DNA from: Pseudomonadota bacterium
Lineage (GTDB): Bacteria; Pseudomonadota; Alphaproteobacteria; Micropepsales; Micropepsaceae
Assembly (NCBI GenBank): GCA_018241025.1
Contig: JAFEEQ010000009.1
Span: 72,065-136,064 of the forward strand
Direction: 5' to 3'
Length of the DNA: 64,000 bases
The position numbers were made by a program, and so were the translations under genes. The notes under the pieces were generated by a model. The model did no database searches. It was not told where the DNA came from and saw only the letters and a program-made list of their open reading frames with translations. Of the stretch, positions 34,521-44,539 are shown in pieces (position 1 is the first letter of the stretch; each line of letters opens with the position of its first letter).

Positions 34521-35855
34521 ATGTCTCGTCACGTCTATCGCGCGTCGATCTTCCATCTCCTCGGCGATCCCGCCGCGGGTACCGATCCGCTCGCCGGCTG
34601 GTTCGACGATGGCGCGCTGGTGGTGGAAGACGGTCACGTCGCCGCCTGCGGCGCCTGGGATGCGGTCGAACATCGCGACAGCGATCGGGTCGTGCACTAT
34701 CCCGGCGCGCTCATCGTGCCGGGTTTCGTCGACGCCCATGTCCACTACCCGCAGATCGACATGATCGCCTCGCCGGGCGGCCAACTGCTCGACTGGCTGG
34801 AGAACTACACCTATCCGGCGGAGATGCGTTACGCGGATCCCTCAGTTGCCCGCGAGGCCGCTGGCTTCTTCCTCGATCAGTTGCTCGCCCACGGTACGAC
34901 CACGGCGCTCGTCTTCGCCACTGTGCACAAGCACTCCGCCGACGCCCTGTTCGAAGCCGCCTTCGCGCGCAACATGCGGCTCGCCGCCGGAAAAGTGCTG
35001 ATGGACCGCAACGTCCCGCCGGCGCTTAGCGACACGGCGGAGAGCGGCTATGCCGACAGCGCCGCGCTCATCGCCAAATGGCACAACAAAGGCCGTCTGA
35101 CCTATGCCGTCACGCCGCGCTTCTCCGCGTCGTCGACCGAAGAGCAGCTTGCGCTTACCCGCCGCCTGCTCGACGAGCATCCCGATATTCTGCTCCAGAC
35201 CCATCTGTCGGAGAACGAAGCCGAAATCGCCCATGTCCTCGAAACCTTTCCCGGTGCGCCGGATTATCTCGCGACCTATGAGAAATTCGGTCTCGTCACA
35301 GAGCGCTCGTTGTTCGCTCACGGCATCCATCTTTCGCCCAGTGAGTGGCAGAGGCTCGGCGCGGCGAAGTCCGCCGTCGCCTTCTGTCCGACATCCAACC
35401 TGTTCCTCGGCAGCGGGCTGTTCGACCTGCGTGCCGCCGAAGCCGCGAATGTCCGTGTCGGACTGGGCAGCGATATCGGTGCCGGCACCTCGCTGTCGCA
35501 GCTCCAGTCGATGAACGAGGCTTACAAGGTCGGCCAGATGAGGCGCCAGATGCACGATGCCTTCACGCTCTTTCATCTCGCCACGCTCGGTGGCGCCAGG
35601 GCGCTGCGCATGGATGCGAAGATCGGAAATTTCGAAACCGGCAAGGAAGCGGATTTCATCGTCCTCGATCCCGCCGCGACGCCGGTCCTCGCCCGCCGCT
35701 ATGCCCGCGCCACCACGCCGGCGGACAAGCTCTTCGCTCTCGCGATCCTCGGCGACGACCGGGCCGTGCAGGCGACCTATGTGATGGGCGCCTGCGCCTA
35801 CAGCCGGCCGCTCGCGATTTCGCTGGATTTCCCGGGCGCACGGCCGCTGTCATAG
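34521..35855 (+). CDS. guaD: Guanine deaminase
   Basis: 444 residues of the amidohydrolase (TIM-barrel) family. The metal motif is in [12 protein letters not shown], followed by [15 protein letters not shown], the His of [21 protein letters not shown] and the Asp of [23 protein letters not shown] is specific to guanine deaminases. It converts guanine to xanthine plus ammonia. Xanthine could then be salvaged by the PRTase at 23575. ATG 34521 is preferred over a start 12 codons earlier. Confidence 0.92.
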   Translation: MSRHVYRASIFHLLGDPAAGTDPLAGWFDDGALVVEDGHVAACGAWDAVEHRDSDRVVHYPGALIVPGFVDAHVHYPQIDMIASPGGQLLDWLENYTYPAEMRYADPSVAREAAGFFLDQLLAHGTTTALVFATVHKHSADALFEAAFARNMRLAAGKVLMDRNVPPALSDTAESGYADSAALIAKWHNKGRLTYAVTPRFSASSTEEQLALTRRLLDEHPDILLQTHLSENEAEIAHVLETFPGAPDYLATYEKFGLVTERSLFAHGIHLSPSEWQRLGAAKSAVAFCPTSNLFLGSGLFDLRAAEAANVRVGLGSDIGAGTSLSQLQSMNEAYKVGQMRRQMHDAFTLFHLATLGGARALRMDAKIGNFETGKEADFIVLDPAATPVLARRYARATTPADKLFALAILGDDRAVQATYVMGACAYSRPLAISLDFPGARPLS

Positions 35856-35943
35856 CCGCGCCACCCTTATCCACGAGATTTCGTCAATCGATTCGAGGGC
35901 TTGCGCCCTCGACAAGCCATTCGAACCCCATTACGAGACACGA

Positions 35944-36963
35944 ATGTCGGACCGCGCCAAATTCATCGCCGGCCTGCCGAAGGCCGAACTCCACCTCCAT
36001 CTCGAAGGCAGCCTCGAACCCGAACTGATGTTCGCGCTCGCCCGCCGCAACAAGGTCGAGATCCCCTTCAAATCCGTCGAAGAGATCCGTGCCGCCTACC
36101 GCTTTTCGAACCTGCAGGACTTTCTCGACATCTATTATCAGGGCGCGAACGTCCTGCGCACCGAGCAGGATTTCTTCGATCTCACCGATGCCTATCTGAA
36201 GCGTGTCGCCGCCGACGGCGCCCGCCATGTCGAGGTCTTCTTCGATCCGCAGACCCACACCGCGCGCGGCATTCCGTTCGCGGTCGTCGCCGACGGTATC
36301 CTGCGCGCGCTTTCGGAAGGCGTGGCGCGCTACGGGGTGACGTCCAAGCTGATCCTGTGCTTTCTCCGCCATCTCAGCGAGGAGGATGCGCTGGCGACAC
36401 TCATCGCCGCCGAGCCGTATCTGGATCGCCTCGCCGGTGTCGGGCTCGACTCGTCGGAGCGCGGCCATCCACCGTCGAAATTCCGCAATGTGTTCGAGGC
36501 GGCGCGCGAGCGCGGCCTGTTGCTCGTCGCCCATGCGGGCGAGGAAGGTCCACCGGAATATATCCATGAGGCGCTCGATATCCTCGGCATCGACCGTCTC
36601 GATCATGGCAACCGCGCCCTGGAAGACGCCGCACTGGTCCGCCGTCTCGCCCATGAGAAGATGACGCTGACGGTCTGCCCGCTCTCGAACCTGAAACTCT
36701 GCGTCGTGACCGATCTGAAACAGCACCCGCTGAAGCGCATGCTCGACCTCGGCCTGCGCGCGACGGTGAACTCGGATGACCCGGCCTATTTCGGCGGCTA
36801 TCTGAACGACAACTACAACGCCGTCGCCGAAGCGCTCGACCTCTCCCACGACGACCTGGTCACGCTGGCGAAGAACAGCTTCCTCGGCTCCTTTCTCAGC
36901 GAAGCCGACAAGGCGAAGCACATCGCCGCGATCGACGCCTACGCTGGTCGGGCGCAATCATAA
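35944..36963 (+). CDS. Adenine deaminase (type 2; adenosine deaminase family)
   Basis: 339 residues. The zinc pair is in [15 protein letters not shown], then come [24 protein letters not shown] and [31 protein letters not shown] is the specific mark of adenine-type deaminases such as Pseudomonas PA0148 and yeast Aah1, where adenosine deaminases have a different substrate loop. It therefore probably turns adenine into hypoxanthine, although automatic annotation would say adenosine deaminase. It follows guaD by 88 bp. Confidence 0.88.
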   Translation: MSDRAKFIAGLPKAELHLHLEGSLEPELMFALARRNKVEIPFKSVEEIRAAYRFSNLQDFLDIYYQGANVLRTEQDFFDLTDAYLKRVAADGARHVEVFFDPQTHTARGIPFAVVADGILRALSEGVARYGVTSKLILCFLRHLSEEDALATLIAAEPYLDRLAGVGLDSSERGHPPSKFRNVFEAARERGLLLVAHAGEEGPPEYIHEALDILGIDRLDHGNRALEDAALVRRLAHEKMTLTVCPLSNLKLCVVTDLKQHPLKRMLDLGLRATVNSDDPAYFGGYLNDNYNAVAEALDLSHDDLVTLAKNSFLGSFLSEADKAKHIAAIDAYAGRAQS

Positions 36964-36973
36964 CCCCATCCAC

Positions 36974-37082
36974 CATGGCCGGGCTTGACCCGGCCACCCA
37001 GCGCGGCGCGAAGCGACGCCGACAAAGAGTCTTTGGCGCGCAGACGCGCGCCTGATGGGTGGCCGCCTCAAGGGCGGCCATG
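36974..37082. repeat. Intergenic palindromic repeat, copy B (MITE-like)
   Basis: Holds the same 27-bp sequence as copy A at 36974-37000. Its right part (about 37050-37082, ATGGGTGGCCGCCTCAAGGG and following) is a diverged inverted copy of the left, giving terminal inverted repeats over about 110 bp. It fills the gap between the convergent adenine deaminase and amn genes, where it could act as a two-way terminator. No target-site duplication is obvious. Confidence 0.7.
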
Positions 37083-37087
37083 GTGGG

Positions 37088-38551
37088 TTATCTAAACGCC
37101 GGCTCGGTAAAGCTGCGCAGCTTGCGCGAATGCAGCGTGCCCTCGCGCGCTTCCTCGCGCATGTATTCCAGCGCGCGAATGCCGATCCGCAGGTGCTGGC
37201 TAACCCGCTCCTCGTAGAACGCATCCGCCATTCCTGGCAGCTTGATCTCGCCATGCAGCGGCCGGTCGGACACGCAGAGCAGCGTTCCGTAGGGCACGCG
37301 GAAGCGATAGCCGTTCGCGGCCAGCGTCGCCGACTCCATGTCGATGGCAATGGCGCGCGACTGGTTGAAGCGCATGGAAAGTTCGTTGAAGCGAAGCTCC
37401 CAGTTGCGGTCGTCCGTCGTCACCACGGTGCCGGTGCGCAGCCGCTCCTTCTGCGCCTTGCCCTGGAGGCCGGTGACGTCGGTCACGGCTTTGGCGAGCG
37501 CGAGCTGCACTTCGGCGATGGTCGGCACCGGAATGGCGAGCGGCAGAACGGAATCGAGCACATGATCGTCGCGCAGATAGGCATTCGCCAGAACGTAATC
37601 GCCGAGCCGCTGGCTCTGCCTGAGGCCACCGCAATGCCCGACCATCAGCCAGACATGCGGCCGCAGCACCGCCAGATGGTCCGTCGCCGTCTTGGCGTTC
37701 GACGGCCCGACGCCGATATTCACGAGCGTGATCCCTTCGCCGTCCGGCTGGACGAGATGATAGGCCGGCATCTGGGGCATCTTGGCGAGCGGCGGCTGCG
37801 TCGGCTCCTTGCCGGGCTCGGTGATCCGCATTCCCGGCTCGACGAAACGCTGTGCCCGCCCGGCCGCGATCTCTTCGAGCCCGTATTCGATGAACTCGTC
37901 GATATAGCGCTGATAGTTGGTGAACAGCACGAAGCTCTGGAACGTCTCCGGCGCAGTGCCGGTGTAATGCCGCAGCCGGTGCAGCGAGTAATCCACCCGC
38001 TCCGCCGAAAACAGCGACAGCGGCCCGTCCTCGTTGCCCGGCCAGCGCCCGCCATCGACCACCAGGTCGTGCGCCGCATCGAGACGGGGCAGGGGAAAGT
38101 GCTGCGCCAGTTCGATCCGCTTCTCCGCCGACATCGCGGATGCCGCCCGCTCGACGGCAAAGGTCAGCGGGATCGCCGTCTTGCTTTTGCCGACGAAGAT
38201 GTCGGCCTCGCTGTTCTGGGTGACAAGGTTGATCTGCTCGATCAGGTAATTGCGGAACAGCCGCGGTGCGGTGATCGTGTTGCCGTAAAGCCCCGGCCGC
38301 GCCACCTTGCCATAGGCCAGCGTCGAACCGCGCGGCACCGACTCCACTTCGATGGCGAGATAGGGATAGACCGGATGCCGCTTTGGCGTCCGCCCCTCCT
38401 TGGCGAAGGCCTCGAAGTTCTTTTCGATTTCGGCGATGGCCGCGTCGTAGAGTTCGATCAGCCGCTCCACCACCTGGGTGGCGTCGCTGCAGCGGCGAAG
38501 TTCGGTTGCGGGGATGTTGCCGGCCTTGGGGCCTTGGGAGTCGCTAGCCAT
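37088..38551 (-). CDS. amn: AMP nucleosidase
   Basis: 487 residues. It hydrolyses AMP to adenine plus ribose-5-phosphate. The N-terminal AMN domain includes TPKRHPVYPYLAIEVESVP. The C-terminal phosphorylase-fold domain has VNIGVGPSNAKTATDHLAVL, LMVGHCGGLR, GTVVTTDDRNWELR and the AIDMESATLAANGYRF block with the catalytic acid. Adenine so released would feed the adenine deaminase just across the repeat. It starts 8 bp after the deoB stop on the same strand. ATG 38551 is chosen because it gives the usual length. Confidence 0.93.
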   Translation of the reverse strand: MASDSQGPKAGNIPATELRRCSDATQVVERLIELYDAAIAEIEKNFEAFAKEGRTPKRHPVYPYLAIEVESVPRGSTLAYGKVARPGLYGNTITAPRLFRNYLIEQINLVTQNSEADIFVGKSKTAIPLTFAVERAASAMSAEKRIELAQHFPLPRLDAAHDLVVDGGRWPGNEDGPLSLFSAERVDYSLHRLRHYTGTAPETFQSFVLFTNYQRYIDEFIEYGLEEIAAGRAQRFVEPGMRITEPGKEPTQPPLAKMPQMPAYHLVQPDGEGITLVNIGVGPSNAKTATDHLAVLRPHVWLMVGHCGGLRQSQRLGDYVLANAYLRDDHVLDSVLPLAIPVPTIAEVQLALAKAVTDVTGLQGKAQKERLRTGTVVTTDDRNWELRFNELSMRFNQSRAIAIDMESATLAANGYRFRVPYGTLLCVSDRPLHGEIKLPGMADAFYEERVSQHLRIGIRALEYMREEAREGTLHSRKLRSFTEPAFR

Positions 38552-38559
38552 TGTCTTTT

Positions 38560-39768
38560 TTAAAGGAACGAAGTTCCCACGGGAAGCGGGGGCAGGCCGA
38601 GATGCTGCGCCACCGACTGGCCGATATCGGCGAACGTCTTGCGTGGTCCGATCGGTCCGGGCGCCACGCCGGGACCGAAGGCGAGGATCGGCACATATTC
38701 GCGCGTATGATCGGTCCCCGGCCATGTTGGGTCGCAGCCGTGATCGGCCGAGAAGATTGCCAGGTCGCCGTCGCGCAGGCTCTCACGAAGTTCTGGAATC
38801 CGCCGGTCGAACGCTTCCAGCGCCCCGGCATAACCGGCGATATCGCGGCGATGGCCATAGAGCGTGTCGAAATCGACGAAGTTGGCGAAGATGATCGCCT
38901 CCTCCGGGCCGTTTCGCACGAGGTCGAGCATCGCATCGAACACCTCGTCATTGGTGAAGGCCTTCACATATTCGGTTATGCCCTTGCCCGCGAAAATGTC
39001 GGAGATCTTGCCGATGCCGAAGGTCAGCCGCCCCGTCGCCGCGTAGCGGTCGAGCAGCGTCGGCGCATGCGGCGGCATTGCATAGTCATGCCGATTGCCG
39101 GTGCGTTTGAATGCACCGGGCTTCTCGCCGACGAAGGGCCGCGCGATCACGCGGCCGATATTGTATTTGTCCACCAGACGGCGGGCGATGTGGCAGCACT
39201 CGTAAAGCCGCTCCAGACCGAAATGCGTTTCATGTGCCGCGATCTGATAAACCGAATCTGCCGAGGTGTAGACGATCGGCTTGCCGGTCCGGATGTGCTC
39301 CATGCCGAGCTGTTCGATGATCTCCGTGCCCGAAGCGTGGCAATCGCCGAGGATCCCCGGCACGCGGGTTTCCGCGATGAATGCCGCGGTCAGTTCCGCC
39401 GGAAAGCTCGGTACCGTCTTGGGGAAGAAGCCCCAGTCGTAATCGACCGGCAAGCCCATCATCTCCCAATGGCCGCTCGGCGTGTCCTTGCCGCGCCCCA
39501 TCTCGGCGGCGAAGCCGTATTTTCCCGCGACAACACACGGCTCCGCAACCCGCACCCGGTCGTCCGCCTGCACCGCCGCCTTGCCGAGGCCGAGTGCCAG
39601 CATGTTGGGAACGTCGAGCGGCCCCGTCCGCCCGTCCTTGCGGGGCAGACCCTCGGCGCAGGCCTTGGCGATATGGCCGAAAGTGTTTGCCCCGGCATCG
39701 CCGAAGCGCTCCGCATCCGGCGCTGCGCCGAGGCCAAAAGAATCGAGAACGCCGACGATCGCGCGCAA
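38560..39768 (-). CDS. deoB: Phosphopentomutase
   Basis: 402 residues, alkaline-phosphatase fold. It interconverts (deoxy)ribose-1-phosphate and the 5-phosphates, linking phosphorolysis to deoC. Seen are [20 protein letters not shown] with the metal Asp, [29 protein letters not shown] with the phospho-acceptor Thr, [13 protein letters not shown], and [19 protein letters not shown]. No ATG or GTG fits; the frame-consistent start is a TTG at 39768, which gives [12 protein letters not shown] in the correct place. deoB diverges from punA over 89 bp and precedes amn. Confidence 0.93.
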   Translation of the reverse strand: MRAIVGVLDSFGLGAAPDAERFGDAGANTFGHIAKACAEGLPRKDGRTGPLDVPNMLALGLGKAAVQADDRVRVAEPCVVAGKYGFAAEMGRGKDTPSGHWEMMGLPVDYDWGFFPKTVPSFPAELTAAFIAETRVPGILGDCHASGTEIIEQLGMEHIRTGKPIVYTSADSVYQIAAHETHFGLERLYECCHIARRLVDKYNIGRVIARPFVGEKPGAFKRTGNRHDYAMPPHAPTLLDRYAATGRLTFGIGKISDIFAGKGITEYVKAFTNDEVFDAMLDLVRNGPEEAIIFANFVDFDTLYGHRRDIAGYAGALEAFDRRIPELRESLRDGDLAIFSADHGCDPTWPGTDHTREYVPILAFGPGVAPGPIGPRKTFADIGQSVAQHLGLPPLPVGTSFL

Positions 39769-39857
39769 GGCAAATATCCGGTCTGTTTCGACGCCGGCCG
39801 ATTGCCGCGCCGCCGGGCAATATATAGTCCGAACCAGCGATTTGCGAGGAATGCGCC

Positions 39858-40685
39858 ATGACCGACAGCTATGCGGAACAGGTCGAAGCCGGAACGGCCG
39901 CCCTCAAAGCCCGCTTCGCCGACGGCTTCCCGAAGACGGCGCTGATCCTGGGCAGCGGACTCGGTCCGCTCGCCGACCGTATGGAACAGGCCATCGACGT
40001 TTCCTATGCAGACATTCCCGGCTTCCCGATCCCCACCGTCGCCGGCCATCATGGCCGCCTGCGCATCGGCACGCTTTCGGGCCATACCATCGCCTGCATG
40101 CAGGGGCGGCTGCACGCCTATGAAGGCCATCCCGCGCAAGCCATTGCGGTTCCGATCCGCATCCTGCGCCGTATGGGCGTCGAGCGCCTGATCCTTACCA
40201 ATGCGTCCGGCGGGTTGAAGCCGCATCTGCCGGCGGGAACGCTGATGCTGATCGAAGACCACATCAACTTCTCCGGCCGCAATCCGCTCGTCGGCCCGAA
40301 CGACGAGAGCATCGGTCCGCGCTTCCCCGACATGTCACATGCCTACGATCCCGATCTGTGCGCGAAGTTCCGCGCCGCGTCCGAACGCGCGGCGGTCAAG
40401 CTGGAGCAGGGCATCTACATCTATGTCCTCGGCCCGACCTTCGAGACACCGGCCGAAATCCGTGCCTTTGCCGCGATGGGCGCCGACGCTGTCGGCATGT
40501 CGACGGTTCCCGAATGCATTGCCGCAGTTCACTGCGGCATGACGGTCGCAGCGCTGTCACTTGTCACGAATCTCGCTGCGGGCTTAAGCACGGTTCCGCT
40601 CACGCATCACGAGACGCTGGCGGAAGCGGAGAAAGCTTATGTTCGAGTCGAAAGACTGATGCTGGAATTCTTTGCCGCACTCTGA
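39858..40685 (+). CDS. punA: Purine-nucleoside phosphorylase (trimeric PNP)
   Basis: 275 residues. It cleaves purine (deoxy)nucleosides with phosphate. Seen are [15 protein letters not shown], the phosphate-site His pair in [57 protein letters not shown] with the base-site Glu, MSTVPE and the Asn in SLVTNLAAG. The Asn at that position marks the 6-oxopurine type (inosine, guanosine). It is divergent from deoB. It ends 311 bp before the TonB receptor gene. Confidence 0.94.
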   Translation: MTDSYAEQVEAGTAALKARFADGFPKTALILGSGLGPLADRMEQAIDVSYADIPGFPIPTVAGHHGRLRIGTLSGHTIACMQGRLHAYEGHPAQAIAVPIRILRRMGVERLILTNASGGLKPHLPAGTLMLIEDHINFSGRNPLVGPNDESIGPRFPDMSHAYDPDLCAKFRAASERAAVKLEQGIYIYVLGPTFETPAEIRAFAAMGADAVGMSTVPECIAAVHCGMTVAALSLVTNLAAGLSTVPLTHHETLAEAEKAYVRVERLMLEFFAAL

Positions 40686-40773
40686 GTGCGGAAGAATTTC
40701 GCGATGCCGGTGCGTGGCGTCGCGTTTGTTGCGAACGATGCGATGTGTCTGCCGGTCGCGTCGCGATAAGTCC

Positions 40774-40796
40774 GCAATCGTCACAAACACGATTGC
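40774..40796. promoter_or_regulatory. Inverted repeat in the 311-bp punA to TonB-receptor gap
   Basis: A perfect 8-bp inverted repeat, GCAATCGT/ACGATTGC (40774-40781 and 40789-40796), with a 7-base spacer, lies about 200 bp upstream of the receptor start. Its size and symmetry suit a dimeric repressor operator, though a hairpin after punA is also possible (an A-run, not a T-run, follows on this strand). The rest of the gap, up to GAAAGGGGAAAG before the ATG, holds no gene. Confidence 0.35.
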
Positions 40797-40996
40797 GATC
40801 GTTCAAAAAACTGAAAACGCTCTCTCCTAAATTCCGCGCAAGACACAACGGATGACACGTTGCTGAGTACGTGCGCGCGCAAAAGAGCGCGTGCGCATCG
40901 AGTGGGGAACAACAACCAGGCCGGAATTGGTTTCAGCCGGGATGCGCCGCATCCCGGTATCGGGATGTCTTTGTCTTGCGCGTGAAAGGGGAAAGC

Positions 40997-43900
40997 ATGC
41001 GGTTCTCAGGAAGTTTGATGGCGAGTTCGGCGATGGCTGCCGCGCTCATTGTATTGGCCCAGCCGACTCCGGTCCTGGCGCAGCAGATTTCGTCGTCCGT
41101 CCGCGGCCAGCTGACCGCAAACAGCGACGTGGTTCCCGGCGCGACTGTCAGCCTCATCAACACGAAAACCGGCGCGAAGCAGACGACGACTTCGAGCGAA
41201 AGCGGCGCCTTTGCCTTCGCCGGTCTCGATGTCGGCGGCCCCTACACGCTCGTCGTCTCGGCGACGGGATACGACAAGAAGACGATCACCGGCATCTATC
41301 TGACCGTCGGCGAAACTTCGAGCCTCAGCGTCGATCTTGCCGCGCTCGATATCGAAACCGTTGTGGTTTCCGGCGCGCGCGAAACGGCAGCCGCGACTGC
41401 GATCGTCGAGTCGCGCGGTCTTGCAACCTCCTTCACGGCGAAGGACATCAAGAACACGCCCACCATCGAGCGCGACCTGAAGGACATCGTCCAGAAGACG
41501 CCCTATGCTTATGTCGATCCGGTCGGCGGCGGTTCCTCGCCGCCTGTGCCGACGCTCAACATCGCCGGTTCCAACGGCCGTTGCTCCAATCTGCTCGTCG
41601 ACGGTCTCCAGCAGAAGGACAATTTCGGCCTCAACAGCCAGGGCTATCCGACCGCGCGCGCGCCGATTCCGAACGACTGGGCCGAGCAGATCCAGGTCGC
41701 CGTCACGCCCTATGACGTTCAGTACAACGATACCTGCGGCGGCATCGTGAATGTCGTCACCAAGTCGGGCTCGAATGATTTCCACGGCACGAGCTATTTC
41801 TACTACAAGGATGCCGGCCTCGGCGGCGACGGCCTCGCGCCGTTCGTTGAACGCAGCTATGGCGCGACACTCTCGGGCCCGATCCTTGAGGATCGTCTGT
41901 TCTTCTTCGTCGGTTATGACGAGCTACAGCGCACGTCGTCGCCCGCCAACTCGGCCATCGGCCCGAACGGTTCCGGCTATCCGACGATCGCGACGAACAT
42001 TTCCCAGGCGCAGGTCGACCAGGTCGCCTCCATCGCCCAGTCGATCTATGGCTTCAACGCCGGCAACTTCGCGGACAATTTCACCGAGTATAACCAGCGC
42101 TACATCGCCAAGCTGACTTGGCAGATCGACGACAACCAGCGCCTTGTCGCGACCTACCAGCATACGGCGGGTGGCACGCTCGCCACCGGCGGCGGCTCGA
42201 CCTCGTCGGTGACGCCGGCTGTGGCGATGCCATCGAACTGGTACATCGACGCCGAAAAGCTCGAAGCCTACTCGCTGCAGTACTATGCCAATTGGGGCAA
42301 CAACCTCTCCACCGAAGTCGACCTCGGACAGCTTCATGTCCACGGCGATCAGACGCCGCTCGGGGGGACGAACTTCCCGGAAGTCTTCGTCCGGACACCG
42401 GGTGCCAACGGGGTCTATGACCTCGGTACTTCGACGACGAGCAACAATGCATCGGACGACGGCTACATCATCCTTGGGCCGGATATCTACCGCCATTACA
42501 ACTTCCTGACCTACAAGAACGATTACGCCAAGGCGGTCGCGACCTACACGCTCGACACCAACACGCTCAAGGCCGGTTTCGAGTTCCACCGCATTGGTAT
42601 CGTCAACAGCTTCCTGCCCGGCGCGCAGTCGGTCGTGCGTTTCGACTCGATCTCCGATTTCCAGAACGGAATCGTGGCGCAAACGATCGATACCCGTTCC
42701 AACTTCTCGCGCAGCTCGTTTGCCAGCGGCAATGCGGTCTACTTCGCGAGCGGTATCGGCGGCGATCCGAGCACGGCGAATGCGAACTTCAAGTTCGAGG
42801 TCGGCTCGCTCTACCTCCAGGACGAGTGGTTCCCGAGCGACGATCTCAGCGTTCAGGTCGGTCTGCGTTACGACCGCTATTTCTCGGACGACCACCCGGT
42901 TCTCAACCCGTATTTCCAGACCCGCTACGGGTTCACCAACCAGCGTACGGTCGATGGCCTGAACACGCTGCTGCCCCGCTTCTCGGCAAGCTACAACTGG
43001 CGTCCGGATCTGAGCATGCTGAGCCTGGATGACTCGCTGATCCGACTCCGCGCCGGCATCGCCCGCTACTCGGGTGGCTTCCAGACCGTGTGGATTTCGA
43101 ACAGCTATGCCAATACCGGTATTACCTCGCTGACCACCTTCGGCACGCCGGGTCAGCCGGCAGCCGGACCGTGCACCAGCGCGGCGCCCTTCGCCTGCGT
43201 CCCGACGGTGATGCCGACGGATCACGCAACCTGGGTGCAGGATCTGGTCAATGGCCCACTCTCGACGGCGTCGGTCCAGCAGACTTCGACTGTCAACGCG
43301 ATCCTGCCGAACTTCCGGCTGCCGAATATCTGGCGCGCCAATCTCGGCTTCGACTGGGTCTTTGGTCCGGGTATTGCCGGAGACAACTGGATTCTGAAAT
43401 TCGACTACCTGTCGGAAGCCGCGCAGGCCGAGCCCTACTGGACCAACCTGCGCATCGAGCCCTCGGCCACGCGCGCACCGGATGGCCGCATTATCTATCA
43501 GTGGACCTTTGATCAGGCTGCCGGTCGGCCGGATCCGGTCGGCACGGCTGGCCAGCTCAAGGGCACCGATCTTGCGATGGGCAGCGCCGACGGCGGCGGG
43601 TCGTCGATCTTCGTGATCGGCGCGTCGAACAGCTGGCAGCACACGCTGCTCGGCGATATCGACTTCGACATCGGTTACACCCACACCAAGGCGAGCGAGA
43701 TCAGCCCTGACACGTCGTCGACGGCCAGCTCGAGCTATCTCAACGAGGCGCGGGTCAACTTCAACGAGGCCGAAGTCGGAACCTCGGACTACGAGCGCGT
43801 CCACCGCTTCACAACCAATGTCACCTTCACCGAGCGCCTGTTCGACGAACTCGAAACCCGCCTGAACCTGTTCGCACAGCGCATGTCGGGTCAGCACTTC

Positions 43901-44422
43901 AGCTACGTGTTCAACGGAAATCCGTTCGGTGCCGGCACGCTCACCGGCCGTTCGCTGGTCTATGTTCCGGCCGTCGATCCGGCGACCGGCATGGTCACGG
44001 CTCTGTCGGATCCGAATGTGACCTATGCCGGCGGCTTTGATCTGGCGGGCTTCAACACGATGCTGCGCCAGACCGGCCTGATCAAATATGCCGGCCACAT
44101 CGCGCCGCGCAACTCGGGCGACAGCCCGTGGAGCACGCTCGTGAACATGGGCGTCGAGCAGGAACTGCCGAGCGTGTTCGAAGGCCACCGCTTGGTTGCC
44201 TCGCTCGACATCTTCAATCTCGGCAACCTGATCAACAAGGATTGGGGCAAATACGCGACGCCGAACTTCTACCAGGCGTACAACACGATTAACGCATCGA
44301 TCGTTGGCGGCAAGTACCAGTACAACTCGTTCTCGAGTAACAGCACGATCCAGTCCAACATCAGGGAACGGCCGATCACCTCGACCTATCAGATCCAGAT
44401 CGGTATCCGTTACGAATTCTGA
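40997..44422 (+). CDS. TonB-dependent outer-membrane receptor (Oar-like)
   Basis: 1141 residues. A signal peptide (RFSGSLMASSAMAAALIVLA, cleavage near VLAQQ) leads to a CarboxypepD_reg-like Ig domain (about 28-115, with PGATVSLINTKTG and GLDVGGPYTLVVSATGY). The plug follows (FTAKDIKNTPTIERDLKDIV), with GGIVNVVTKSGSNDFHG at its end, and then a large beta-barrel that ends GIRYEF with the terminal Phe. TonB-linked receptors import scarce large or complex ligands. This one lies between punA and a secreted nuclease, so nucleic-acid fragments are a plausible ligand (inference). A strong terminator follows. Confidence 0.9.
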   Translation: MRFSGSLMASSAMAAALIVLAQPTPVLAQQISSSVRGQLTANSDVVPGATVSLINTKTGAKQTTTSSESGAFAFAGLDVGGPYTLVVSATGYDKKTITGIYLTVGETSSLSVDLAALDIETVVVSGARETAAATAIVESRGLATSFTAKDIKNTPTIERDLKDIVQKTPYAYVDPVGGGSSPPVPTLNIAGSNGRCSNLLVDGLQQKDNFGLNSQGYPTARAPIPNDWAEQIQVAVTPYDVQYNDTCGGIVNVVTKSGSNDFHGTSYFYYKDAGLGGDGLAPFVERSYGATLSGPILEDRLFFFVGYDELQRTSSPANSAIGPNGSGYPTIATNISQAQVDQVASIAQSIYGFNAGNFADNFTEYNQRYIAKLTWQIDDNQRLVATYQHTAGGTLATGGGSTSSVTPAVAMPSNWYIDAEKLEAYSLQYYANWGNNLSTEVDLGQLHVHGDQTPLGGTNFPEVFVRTPGANGVYDLGTSTTSNNASDDGYIILGPDIYRHYNFLTYKNDYAKAVATYTLDTNTLKAGFEFHRIGIVNSFLPGAQSVVRFDSISDFQNGIVAQTIDTRSNFSRSSFASGNAVYFASGIGGDPSTANANFKFEVGSLYLQDEWFPSDDLSVQVGLRYDRYFSDDHPVLNPYFQTRYGFTNQRTVDGLNTLLPRFSASYNWRPDLSMLSLDDSLIRLRAGIARYSGGFQTVWISNSYANTGITSLTTFGTPGQPAAGPCTSAAPFACVPTVMPTDHATWVQDLVNGPLSTASVQQTSTVNAILPNFRLPNIWRANLGFDWVFGPGIAGDNWILKFDYLSEAAQAEPYWTNLRIEPSATRAPDGRIIYQWTFDQAAGRPDPVGTAGQLKGTDLAMGSADGGGSSIFVIGASNSWQHTLLGDIDFDIGYTHTKASEISPDTSSTASSSYLNEARVNFNEAEVGTSDYERVHRFTTNVTFTERLFDELETRLNLFAQRMSGQHFSYVFNGNPFGAGTLTGRSLVYVPAVDPATGMVTALSDPNVTYAGGFDLAGFNTMLRQTGLIKYAGHIAPRNSGDSPWSTLVNMGVEQELPSVFEGHRLVASLDIFNLGNLINKDWGKYATPNFYQAYNTINASIVGGKYQYNSFSSNSTIQSNIRERPITSTYQIQIGIRYEF

Positions 44423-44445
44423 GGTCCGCCTAAATATATGGAACG

Positions 44446-44476
44446 CCGGCCCGGGCAACCGGGCCGGTTTTCTTTT
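44446..44476 (+). terminator. Rho-independent terminator after the TonB receptor
   Basis: A perfect 9-bp GC-rich stem (CCGGCCCGG/CCGGGCCGG, 44446-44454 and 44459-44467) with a GCAA tetraloop is followed at once by TTTTCTTTT. This is the clearest intrinsic terminator in the window. It separates the receptor transcript from the nuclease gene. Confidence 0.93.
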
Positions 44477-44539
44477 GACCTTGTAACTGTCACGGAGCTT
44501 CGGCTCGGTTAAGGTTCGGACCGCGTGAAGGAGTGTCCT

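Noticed and set aside
41924..44458. Long minus-strand ORF of 844 codons opposite the TonB receptor
   Set aside because: The translation is Arg/Val/Asp-rich without domains and is the antisense shadow of a clear receptor gene in GC-rich DNA.
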